From: an uncultured Oscillospiraceae bacterium
GTDB taxonomy: Bacteria > Bacillota > Clostridia > Oscillospirales > Oscillospiraceae
NCBI GenBank assembly: GCA_947626905.1
Contig: CANQUE010000001.1
Span: 1 to 64,000 of the forward strand
DNA: 64,000 nt
Direction of reading: 5' to 3'
The translations under genes and the position numbers were made by a program. Position 1 is the stretch's first letter; the number at the start of each line of letters is the position of its first letter. Below, one piece after another: positions 24,806 through 32,878 of this stretch. The notes under the pieces are model-generated. The model was not told the DNA's origin. It ran no database searches and saw only the letters and a program-made list of their open reading frames with translations.

Positions 24806-24834
24806 ATTTTACTATACTAATGTTCATTTTGCAA
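24806..24834 (-). promoter_or_regulatory. Promoter of the LacI-type regulator with nearby ATCGAT box
   Basis: Minus-strand TTGCAA (24834-24829) and TAAAAT (24811-24806) are 17 bp apart. ATATCGATCA (24834-24843) lies against the -35 box and shares the ATCGAT core of the candidate operator at 9898, which hints at autoregulation. Confidence 0.5.
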
Positions 24835-24922
24835 TATCGATCAAAAATAATACTGCCCAGGAAAAATGGGCCTGGCCAGAGAAAACGAAAGGACGCCGCA
24901 AAGCGGGGCGTTCGGAAACGAT

Positions 24923-24947
24923 GAAACGCTCGCTAAGCGAGCGTTTC
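24923..24947 (-). terminator. Terminator-like hairpin overlapping the hydrolase stop codon
   Basis: A perfect 11-bp inverted repeat GAAACGCTCGC/GCGAGCGTTTC with a 3-nt loop contains the end of the alpha/beta hydrolase gene; downstream on the minus strand it is only moderately T-rich. Confidence 0.55.
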
Positions 24948-25862
24948 CAGCCAGTTCAGAACGTCGGCCCAGACCGTTTCCTTCTCCAGCTCGTTGAGCA
25001 CCTCGTGGCGGGCGCCGGGATAGATCCGAACGGTCACGTTTTCCATCCCCGCCTTGCGGAAGGCGGAGGCCACCTTTTCCACGCCTTTGCCCCAGCCGCC
25101 GACCGGATCGGCGCCGCCGGCAATGAACAGCACGGGCATGGACTTTTTCATCATAGCCATGTGCCCGGACCGGCCGATGATGGAGAGGCCCTCCATCATG
25201 TCCCGCATGAGCCCGGCCGTTGCGGTGAAGCCGCAAAGAGGATCGGCGTCATAGGCCCGGATCACGGCTTCGTCCCGGCAGATCCAGTCGTTGGCGCCGA
25301 TGGGGTTTTCGATGCCCTTCAGGTAACCGCCAAAGGCGATCTTTTGCAGGACCGGGCTGCGGTACTTGCTGCCGTTTTTCCGGATCTCCCGGCCGGCAAG
25401 AGCCTTTCCTGCGGCGCAGACAACGGCGGGCTGGGCGCCTGTGCCGGATAGGATGCAGCCGTCATGGTCCCCGGGATACCAGCCGATATAGGTGCGGGCA
25501 ATAAAACTGCCCATGCTGTGGCCAAACAGCACCAGCGGCACGCCGGGAAACTGTTCCCGGAGCTTGTCCCGCAAATACTTTTCGTCTTTTACCAGAAGCT
25601 CCCAACCGTCCTTTTCGGCGAACCAGCCAAGCTCCGAGCTGTCGTGGATGCTCTCACCGTGGCCCAGATGGTCATCCCCGGTCGCAGCGATGCCCTGTCC
25701 GGCCAAAAAGGCGGCAAACGCGTCATAGCGGCGGATATGCTCCGCCACGCCGTGGACGAGCTGCACGGCCATGCGCACGTCCCCCTCCGGGAGCCATTGG
25801 CGGCAGTGGATAGAGTGGACGCCGTCGGAAGAGGGAAATGTAAAATCACTGATCTTGACCAT
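24933..25862 (-). CDS. Alpha/beta hydrolase, lysophospholipase/monoacylglycerol lipase-like
   Basis: A 309-residue serine hydrolase. The nucleophile elbow is FGHSMGSF, with a general acid Asp in IAGGADPVGGWG and the catalytic His in GARHEVLNE, in normal order. LVHGVAEHIRRY gives the oxyanion-hole HG and is typical of monoacylglycerol lipases (COG2267). ATG 25862 is preferred over the start six codons upstream because GGGAGGG lies 9 bp before it. It is divergent from glpK; release of glycerol from acylglycerols would feed that kinase, a plausible functional pair. Confidence 0.88.
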   Translation of the reverse strand: MVKISDFTFPSSDGVHSIHCRQWLPEGDVRMAVQLVHGVAEHIRRYDAFAAFLAGQGIAATGDDHLGHGESIHDSSELGWFAEKDGWELLVKDEKYLRDKLREQFPGVPLVLFGHSMGSFIARTYIGWYPGDHDGCILSGTGAQPAVVCAAGKALAGREIRKNGSKYRSPVLQKIAFGGYLKGIENPIGANDWICRDEAVIRAYDADPLCGFTATAGLMRDMMEGLSIIGRSGHMAMMKKSMPVLFIAGGADPVGGWGKGVEKVASAFRKAGMENVTVRIYPGARHEVLNELEKETVWADVLNWLETLA

Positions 25863-25909
25863 GGAAAACTGCCCTCCCATATGCTATAATCTATAGAAAC
25901 ACACGGTAT

Positions 25910-25938
25910 ATTTTACACGATGCGAGTCTGTTCGTCAA
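25910..25938 (-). promoter_or_regulatory. Promoter of the alpha/beta hydrolase gene
   Basis: Minus-strand TTGACG (25938-25933) and TAAAAT (25915-25910) are separated by 17 bp, about 48 bp before the start codon. The rightward glpK promoter is less clear in the same gap. Confidence 0.65.
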
Positions 25939-25953
25939 TGAGGAGGGCCGGCT

Positions 25954-27453
25954 ATGGACGGTTATGTGATCGCGCTGGACCAGGGAACGACCAGCTCCCG
26001 GGCCATCATTTTTGACAGAGCCGGGAACATCGTTTCCCAGGCACAGTACCCCTTTGCCCAGCATTATCCTCAGCCCGGGTGGGTGGAGCATGATCCGATG
26101 GATATCGTGAACACCCAATTCCACGCCTTGGGAGCGGCCTTTGAGAAGTCGGGCCTGTCCGGGGCGGACATCGCGGCCATCGGTATCACCAACCAGCGGG
26201 AGACCACCCTGGTGTGGGACAAGATCACCGGCGAGCCGGTGTACAACGCCATCGTATGGCAATGCCGGCGGACCACGCCCATCATCCGCGATCTGGTGGA
26301 CAACGGGATGCGGGATAAGATCCTGGCTGTCACCGGTCTGGTGCCCGACCCCTATTTCTCCGGCACGAAGATCAAGTGGATCCTGGACAATGTGGACGGC
26401 GCCAGGGCCAGGGCAGAGAGAGGGGAACTGCTGTTCGGTACGGTAGACTCCTGGCTCATCTGGAATCTGACGGGAAAACACGTCACAGACCCCTCCAACG
26501 CCTCCCGGACCATGCTCTTCAACATCGACACGCTGCGCTGGGACGAAGAGCTTTGCCGGGCGCTGGATGTGCCCATGGCTATGCTGCCGCAGGTGGTCCC
26601 CAACTCCGGGCTGTTCGGCAGGGTGAAGCGGGGCATACGGGGCCTGGAGCAACTGGAGGGCATCCCGGTGTGCGGCGCGGCGGGGGATCAGCAGGCGGCG
26701 CTGCTGGGCCAGGGATGTATCCTGCCCGGCCAGGCAAAGAATACATACGGCACCGGCTGCTTCACACTGATGAACGTGGGCTCTGCCGCGCCCCGGAGCC
26801 GGAACGGCCTTCTCACCAGCGTGGGCTGGCAGATCGGCAGCGACGTCACCTATGCCGTGGAGGGGAGCGTTTTCAACGCCGGGTCCTCCATCCAATGGCT
26901 GCGGGACGAGGTGGGGCTCATATCCACCGCCCATGAGTGCGACGTGCTGGCGGAGCAGGTGCCGGACGCCGGCGGGGCATATATGGTCAGCGCTTTCACG
27001 GGCCTGGGCGCTCCATGGTGGGACCCCTGCGCCAGAGGGGTGCTGGTAGGCGTCACCAGAGGGACCGGAAAGGCCCATATCTGCCGGGCGGTGCTGGAGG
27101 GCATCGCCTATCAGGTGGCGGATCTGCTGGACCTGATGGAAAAGGACGGCGGCCATAAGATGGATGTGCTGCGGGTAGACGGCGGCGCGTCGGTATCGGA
27201 CCTTCTGATGCAGTTTCAGGCGGATCTGCTGCGCCGGCCCATCGACCGGCCTCAGACCGTGGAGACCACGGCCCTTGGCGCGGCGTTTCTGGCCGGCCTG
27301 TCCGCAGGCGTGTGGACACAGCTGAAAGATGTGCAGAGCCTGCGGCAGACGCAGAGGCGCTTTGAACCGGCCATGGAGGAGGCCCAGGCGGAAAAACGAA
27401 TGGCCGGCTGGCATAGGGCCGTGGAACGGGCCCGCAGCTGGGCGTGTGAATAA
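25954..27453 (+). CDS. glpK: Glycerol kinase
   Basis: GlpK phosphorylates glycerol to sn-glycerol 3-phosphate. The 499-residue FGGY-family protein opens with YVIALDQGTTSSRAIIFD, contains NQRETTLVWD, the FGGY signature region TYGTGCFTLMN, and the C-terminal VDGGASVSDLLMQFQADLL. The full length and motifs are normal. GGAGGG lies upstream. No glpF or glpD is adjacent; the neighbours are the divergent lipase-like gene and an insertion sequence. Confidence 0.97.
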   Translation: MDGYVIALDQGTTSSRAIIFDRAGNIVSQAQYPFAQHYPQPGWVEHDPMDIVNTQFHALGAAFEKSGLSGADIAAIGITNQRETTLVWDKITGEPVYNAIVWQCRRTTPIIRDLVDNGMRDKILAVTGLVPDPYFSGTKIKWILDNVDGARARAERGELLFGTVDSWLIWNLTGKHVTDPSNASRTMLFNIDTLRWDEELCRALDVPMAMLPQVVPNSGLFGRVKRGIRGLEQLEGIPVCGAAGDQQAALLGQGCILPGQAKNTYGTGCFTLMNVGSAAPRSRNGLLTSVGWQIGSDVTYAVEGSVFNAGSSIQWLRDEVGLISTAHECDVLAEQVPDAGGAYMVSAFTGLGAPWWDPCARGVLVGVTRGTGKAHICRAVLEGIAYQVADLLDLMEKDGGHKMDVLRVDGGASVSDLLMQFQADLLRRPIDRPQTVETTALGAAFLAGLSAGVWTQLKDVQSLRQTQRRFEPAMEEAQAEKRMAGWHRAVERARSWACE

Positions 27454-27519
27454 AACAAAGTCATGACCACCAGTAAACTGGTGGCATGAGAAGCCCCTAG
27501 AAGGGGCAAATACGGACGT

Positions 27520-27536
27520 AGCCCCTGAAAGGGGCT
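27520..27536. repeat. Second internal hairpin near the right end of the IS200 element
   Basis: AGCCCCT-GAA-AGGGGCT repeats the form of the hairpin at 27493-27507 (GCCCCT-AGA-AGGGGC) 27 bp away; one of the two is likely the right-end structure recognised by TnpA. Confidence 0.45.
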
Positions 27537-27568
27537 CTGAAAGTTTGACACCGCATTACCATCTCGGG

Positions 27569-27595
27569 CAGCCGCTTTAAGCGGCTGTCTTTTTA
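27569..27595 (+). terminator. Rightward terminator at the tnpA 3' end
   Basis: CAGCCGC/GCGGCTG stem followed on the plus strand by TCTTTTT. It would stop glpK read-through from producing antisense transcript into the transposase. Confidence 0.65.
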
Positions 27596-28084
27596 TGCCT
27601 TCTTATTCTTGTCACCCGTAAACGGGTCATAATATTCCTTTATGCTCATCTGGTCCGCCGCATAGTCCTCTTCCAGTTGGTTGCGGATGTATTCCGCTAT
27701 GATCTTTTTATTGCGTCCCACAGTGTCCACGTAGTATCCTCTGCACCAGAAATTCCTAGACCCGTACTTGTACTTCAGATTCGCATGTCTGTCAAATATC
27801 ATCAGGCTGCTCTTTCCCTTGAGAAATCCCATGAACTGTGCTACACTCAAGTACGGCGGGATGCTCACCAGCATATGGATGTGGTCAGGACATGCCTCTG
27901 CCTCCAGTATCTCCACATTCTTCTGTTTGCACAGTGTTCGTAGGATTTCTCCAATGTCCCGTTTCAGTTGCCCGTATATCTCTTTCCTCCTATACTTCGG
28001 GGCAAACACTATGTGATATTGGCATCTGTACTTTGAGTGGGCTGTACTCTTTACTTCTTCTCGCTCGCTTTTCTTGATCTGCAT
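27593..28084 (-). CDS. tnpA: IS200/IS605-family transposase TnpA (Y1 HUH)
   Basis: A 163-residue single-strand transposase. The HUH metal motif is PDHIHML, and the single catalytic Tyr is in RGYYVDTVGRN. KYRCQYHIVFAPKYRRK is the usual IS200 opening. No tnpB accompanies it. The ribosome binding site AGGAGG lies inside a long stem (28085-28156), which should limit translation. The gene is intact and may be active. Confidence 0.95.
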   Translation of the reverse strand: MQIKKSEREEVKSTAHSKYRCQYHIVFAPKYRRKEIYGQLKRDIGEILRTLCKQKNVEILEAEACPDHIHMLVSIPPYLSVAQFMGFLKGKSSLMIFDRHANLKYKYGSRNFWCRGYYVDTVGRNKKIIAEYIRNQLEEDYAADQMSIKEYYDPFTGDKNKKA

Positions 28085-28156
28085 AAAAACCTCCTATTGC
28101 TTTCTTGGTAATGCGGTCGCCAAACCGTTACCAGTATACAGCAATAGGAGGTTTTT
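28085..28156 (-). promoter_or_regulatory. IS200 leader stem sequestering the tnpA ribosome binding site
   Basis: A perfect 16-bp inverted repeat (28085-28100 with 28141-28156) encloses a 40-nt loop with a second imperfect stem (GGTAATGCGG/CCGTTACC). The Shine-Dalgarno sits in the outer stem. This matches the known IS200 design, in which the leader blocks read-through and transposase translation. Confidence 0.75.
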
Positions 28157-28227
28157 CTCATGCTAAAGCTTTTTCTCTTCCCCTGGTAGAACCAGGGGTT
28201 TATTTCCACGTCTAAAGACACCAACCA

Positions 28228-28261
28228 AATCGCCCGGAAGGCAAGTGCCTTCCGGGCGATT
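28228..28261 (-). terminator. Terminator of gdhA
   Basis: A 16-bp perfect inverted repeat (28228-28243 with 28246-28261) just after the gdhA stop on the minus strand, followed by TTGGTTGGTGT. Very stable, with a modest T-tract. Confidence 0.75.
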
Positions 28262-28276
28262 GAGATCGGATAGACT

Positions 28277-29638
<1,362 letters not shown>

Positions 29639-29740
29639 CTAATTAAAATTTGGCCTGGTTCATGGGATATCCGCCTGCTATAATGGGGCATGTTTTGCGG
29701 TTCCGGCCTTGGCCGGGAGCAAAACCGCCTCAAATCAAAC

Positions 29741-29765
29741 ATAATGACCGCTCTGCGGTCATTAT
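29741..29765. repeat. Perfect hairpin upstream of sigK
   Basis: ATAATGACCGC and GCGGTCATTAT form an 11-bp stem with a TCT loop. No T-run follows. It lies in the 266-bp gap between gdhA and sigK, next to a nested GC-rich repeat (GCGGTT-CCGGCC-TT-GGCCGG...AACCGC, 29697-29728). Could be an operator or processing site. Confidence 0.5.
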
Positions 29766-29892
29766 AACATGCATTTCCAGGGCGGACAAGAGAGAGAAGC
29801 AGATTTTCCGGGAAAAACAGCCTGCGCCCGGCATTTGTCGAATCAGGACAAACCGCAGCGGCATAGTCTGCTTGGGGGAGGTGATACCGGCT

Positions 29893-30579
29893 ATGCTGTC
29901 GGCCACGTTCATGCTTCTGGTTTCCAGCGCGCTTTTGATGCTCCGGCTGGGAGATAACGCCTCGTCTTTCCCGCGGCCTCTGAAGCCGCAGGAAGAACAG
30001 GAATACATACAAAGGGCCATGGAAGGCGATCTGGAGGCCAGAAATATCCTTATCGAGCACAATCTGCGGCTGGTGATGCATATCATCAAGAAATATTACA
30101 CCTCCAGCGCGGACGCGGAAGACCTTGTTTCTATTGGCACCATCGGCCTGATCAAGGGCGTTTCCACTTACCGGCCGGATAAAGGCGTGCGCCTGGCCAC
30201 TTACGCGTCCAAATGCATCGAAAACGAGATCCTCATGCACTTTCGGGGCCAGAAAAAATCCGCCGGGGACGTGTCCCTGTCCGAGGCGCTGGATACGGAC
30301 GGCGAAGGGGAGGGGCTGGCGCTGCTGGATACCATCTCCACCGATCCGGATATCCTGGAGGAGCTGAGCCGCAAAGAGGCGGTGGAGCAGGTGCGCCGGG
30401 CCGTGGAAGCGGCTTTGGAGGGCAGGGAGGCGCAGGTGATCCGCCTGCGATACGGTCTGGACGGCCGGCCGCCTATGCCCCAGCGGGAGGTGGCCGCGAT
30501 CATCGGTATCAGCCGTTCCTATGTGTCCCGGATCGAAAAAAAGGCGCTGGAAAGGCTTCGGAAACATCTGGAAGCGTGA
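29893..30579 (+). CDS. sigK: RNA polymerase sporulation sigma factor SigK
   Basis: SigK directs late mother-cell transcription, including coat and cortex genes. The 228-residue protein starts with a hydrophobic pro-sequence (MLSATFMLLVSSALLML) like pro-SigK, which must be cleaved for activity. Region 2 has NILIEHNLRLVMHI, DAEDLVSIGTIGLIKG and KCIENEILMHFR. Region 4 has ISRSYVSRIEKKALERL. ATG 29893 is used, with GGGGGAGGTG upstream; GTG 29881 is possible. The gene is intact, with no skin element or recombinase inside it. Confidence 0.93.
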   Translation: MLSATFMLLVSSALLMLRLGDNASSFPRPLKPQEEQEYIQRAMEGDLEARNILIEHNLRLVMHIIKKYYTSSADAEDLVSIGTIGLIKGVSTYRPDKGVRLATYASKCIENEILMHFRGQKKSAGDVSLSEALDTDGEGEGLALLDTISTDPDILEELSRKEAVEQVRRAVEAALEGREAQVIRLRYGLDGRPPMPQREVAAIIGISRSYVSRIEKKALERLRKHLEA

Positions 30580-30647
30580 GCACGACAAAATATGGTGGTT
30601 TTCGCCCAAAGCAGGCCACAAAACTTGGAGGGACAGTTAAAAAGTAC

Positions 30648-30676
30648 TTGATTTATACACGATCCTATGGTATATA
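30648..30676 (+). promoter_or_regulatory. Candidate promoter of the rimP-nusA-infB operon
   Basis: TTGATT (30648-30653) and TATATA (30671-30676) with a 17-bp spacer, about 90 bp before rimP. The region after sigK shows no other gene. Confidence 0.55.
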
Positions 30677-30700
30677 TATATCAGCAATGTTCTGTTCCTG

Positions 30701-30726
30701 GAGTGGGTAACGTCCCACTCTTTTTC
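30701..30726 (+). promoter_or_regulatory. Terminator-like hairpin in the rimP leader
   Basis: GAGTGGG-TAACGT-CCCACTC followed by TTTTT lies inside the leader, downstream of the candidate promoter and 38 bp before rimP. Its position, not after a gene but before one, suggests a leader attenuator of the translation operon. The regulator is not evident. Confidence 0.55.
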
Positions 30727-30763
30727 TTGAACTAAAAGAATTTGTCAAAAACTGGTATTTTTT

Positions 30764-31216
30764 ATGAACCGTATCGAAAAAACCGTGTGGGACCTGGCTT
30801 TGCCGGTGGTAGAGCGGGCGGGACTGGAGCTCTGGGACGTGGAATATGTCACCGAGGGCGGACAGCGGTATCTGCGGCTTTACCTGGACGGGCCGGAGGG
30901 CGTGGATCTGGACGCCTGCGAGGCGGTGAGCCGCGCCATGGACCCGATCCTGGACGAAGCGGACCCGGTGCCGGACAGCTATATTTTTGAAGTGAGCTCT
31001 GCGGGATGCGAGCGGGCGCTGAAGCGGCCCTCAGACTTTGAGCGGTTTTTGGGCGCCTATGTGGAAGTGAAGCTCTACAGCGCCGTCGACGGGGCCAAGG
31101 CGTGGACCGGCACGCTGCTGGGCTATGACGACGGGGCCGTGACCATCGATTCCGGTGGAGAACGCCGGTTTGAAAAGAAACAAATCGCCAGCGTGCGTCT
31201 GCGGCTGGAAATGTGA
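30764..31216 (+). CDS. rimP: Ribosome maturation factor RimP
   Basis: RimP assists 30S subunit assembly. The 150-residue protein has the N-terminal domain motif GLELWDVEYV with RYLRLYLDGPEGVDLDAC, the family hallmark YIFEVSSAGCERALK (usually EVSSPG), and a C-terminal SH3-like barrel (about 90-150). It begins the conserved rimP-nusA-ylxR-ylxQ-infB-rbfA block. A ribosome binding site is not obvious, so the exact start is the nearest ATG matching family length. Confidence 0.94.
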   Translation: MNRIEKTVWDLALPVVERAGLELWDVEYVTEGGQRYLRLYLDGPEGVDLDACEAVSRAMDPILDEADPVPDSYIFEVSSAGCERALKRPSDFERFLGAYVEVKLYSAVDGAKAWTGTLLGYDDGAVTIDSGGERRFEKKQIASVRLRLEM

Positions 31217-31233
31217 CGGAGGAGAATGATACG

Positions 31234-32286
31234 ATGAACGCCGAGTTTTTTGCAGCCATTGAGGATCTGGAGCGGGAAAAGGGGATCCCCCGTGAATATA
31301 TGTACGACAAGATCAACCAGGCCATGCTGACCGCTTTCCGCAAGGACAATCCGGACGCGGCGGACAACGTGGTGGTGGAGCTTGACGAAGATAAAAAGCG
31401 CATCGAGATGTTCGTGGTCACAGACGTGGTGGAAACGGTGGAGAATCCCGCCGTGGAGATGACGCTGGAGCAGGCCCGGAAGATCTCCAAGCGGGCCAAG
31501 GTCGGCGGCCAGATCAAAGTCCCCGTGAACACCAAAGAGCTGGGCCGCATCGCCGCGCAGAACGCCAAACAGGTGATCATCCAGGGCATTCGGGAGGCTG
31601 AGCGGGGCCTGATCTACGACGAATTCACCACCCATGAGCACGAGATCCTCACCGGCGAGGTGGCCCGCATCGATCCGCGCACCGGCAACGCCTCTCTGAA
31701 GATCAGCTCCAACGCCGAGTATACCGACGCGCTGCTGTCCGTCAACGAGCAGATCCGGGACGAGGTGCTGGTTGAGGGGAAGCGGATGAAGGTGTACGTC
31801 ATCGAAGTGCGCAAATCCTCCCGGGGCCCGCAGGTGCTCATCAGCCGCACCCATCCGGTGCTGGTCAAGCGCCTGTTCGAGCTGGAAGTGCCCGAGATCG
31901 CTGACGGGACCGTGGAGATCATGAGCATCGCCCGGGAGGCCGGCTCCCGCACCAAAATGGCCGTATGGAGCACCGCGCCGGACGTGGACCCCATTGGCGC
32001 CTGCGTGGGGCCCAGGGGCGGCCGCGTATCCAGCGTGGTGGATGAGCTGGGCGGCGAGAAGATCGATATCGTAAAATACAGCGAGATCCCCGAGGAATAT
32101 GTGGCTGCGGCCCTGTCCCCGGCGGAAGTGCTGAACGTATATATGGACGAAGAGGGCAAGAGCTGCCGGGTCATCGTGCCGGACAACCAGCTCTCTCTGG
32201 CCATCGGCAAGGAGGGGCAGAACGCCCGCCTGGCCGCGAAGCTCACCGGGATCAAGATCGACATCAAGCCGGAGAGCGAGGACTGA
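31234..32286 (+). CDS. nusA: Transcription termination/antitermination protein NusA
   Basis: NusA binds RNA polymerase and nascent RNA and controls pausing, termination and antitermination. ATG 31234 (MNAEFFAAIEDLEREKG) is chosen, 8 bp after GGAGGAG; the upstream GTG would overlap rimP. The 350-residue protein has the N-terminal RNAP-binding domain (1-~125), an S1 domain (~130-200), and two KH domains with IGACVGPRGGRV and LAIGKEGQNARLAAKLTG. It lacks the C-terminal acidic repeats of proteobacterial NusA, as is normal in Firmicutes. Confidence 0.96.
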   Translation: MNAEFFAAIEDLEREKGIPREYMYDKINQAMLTAFRKDNPDAADNVVVELDEDKKRIEMFVVTDVVETVENPAVEMTLEQARKISKRAKVGGQIKVPVNTKELGRIAAQNAKQVIIQGIREAERGLIYDEFTTHEHEILTGEVARIDPRTGNASLKISSNAEYTDALLSVNEQIRDEVLVEGKRMKVYVIEVRKSSRGPQVLISRTHPVLVKRLFELEVPEIADGTVEIMSIAREAGSRTKMAVWSTAPDVDPIGACVGPRGGRVSSVVDELGGEKIDIVKYSEIPEEYVAAALSPAEVLNVYMDEEGKSCRVIVPDNQLSLAIGKEGQNARLAAKLTGIKIDIKPESED

Positions 32287-32289
32287 GCC

Positions 32290-32553
32290 ATGGCGGAACC
32301 AGTGCGGATGTGTGTAGGGTGCCGGGAGCGGACCGCGAAAAGGGAGTTGATCCGCATCGTCCGTACCCCGGACGGCCAGATCGTGGCGGACGCCACGGGA
32401 AAGACGCCGGGGCGGGGCGCCTACATCTGCCGGAAGGCGTCATGCCTGGCCAAAGCTAGGAAGAGCCGGGCGCTGGAGCGGGCGCTGGACGCCCCGATCG
32501 CGCCGGAGGATTACGAAAAGCTATCCGCCGCCGTGGAGGCAGCGAATGGATAA
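32290..32553 (+). CDS. rnpM: YlxR/RnpM (DUF448) RNA-binding protein
   Basis: An 87-residue YlxR-family protein; in Bacillus it binds RNase P RNA and modulates it (RnpM). The family signature is complete: RMCVGCRERTAKRELIRIVR followed by GRGAYIC and CLAKARKSRALERAL. It lies 3 bp after nusA and overlaps ylxQ, the standard order. Confidence 0.93.
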   Translation: MAEPVRMCVGCRERTAKRELIRIVRTPDGQIVADATGKTPGRGAYICRKASCLAKARKSRALERALDAPIAPEDYEKLSAAVEAANG

Positions 32554-32878
32554 GGCCCTGCGGTATCTGGGCCTTGCGGCAAAGGCGGGACGGCTGTCCG
32601 TCGGGACGGAGGAGTGTGTAAAGCGCTCCCGCAGCCGCCACGGAGGGTTGGCCGTTCTCGCGTCCGACGCGGGGGAAGACGCCGCGCGTCAGGCACGGGC
32701 CATCCAGGCCGAGGGCGGCGCGAAATTGATCTGCCCCGGTTATTCAAAACGGGAGCTGGCCTTCGCCGTGGGCATGGCGCGCCCTGTGGCTTTGGCGGTC
32801 ATATGGGACAGAGGACTTGCGGAAGCCTTTGAAGGAGCCGTCCTTGAGGAGCGAGGAAGACAGGAGGAACGAGTATGA
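32546..32878 (+). CDS. ylxQ: YlxQ, L7Ae-family RNA-binding protein
   Basis: A 110-residue protein of the L7Ae/L30e/S12e/Gadd45 fold, probable kink-turn RNA binder. It shows YLGLAAKAGRLSVGTEECVK, LAVLASDAGEDAARQ and CPGYSKRELAFAVGMARPVALAV. The ATGA overlaps on both sides (rnpM and infB) indicate coupling. The exact role is not settled. Confidence 0.9.
   Translation: MDKALRYLGLAAKAGRLSVGTEECVKRSRSRHGGLAVLASDAGEDAARQARAIQAEGGAKLICPGYSKRELAFAVGMARPVALAVIWDRGLAEAFEGAVLEERGRQEERV

Larger units (their letters stand above)
27462..28205 (-). mobile_element. IS200/IS605-family insertion sequence (tnpA only)
   Basis: The element is about 0.74 kb between glpK and gdhA. It carries a single tnpA on the minus strand and terminal hairpins: 27467-27484 and 27493-27507 beyond the tnpA stop, and 28180-28198 beyond its start. 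The 5' and 3' hairpins share an AGA loop in a CCCCT stem. There are no inverted terminal repeats or target duplication, as expected for this family. Exact cleavage sites cannot be read, so the ends are approximate. Confidence 0.8.

Noticed and set aside
27486-27536. CRISPR-like short repeats near the IS200 end
   Set aside because: The two CCCCT...AGGGG hairpins differ in sequence, occur only twice and belong to the insertion-sequence end.
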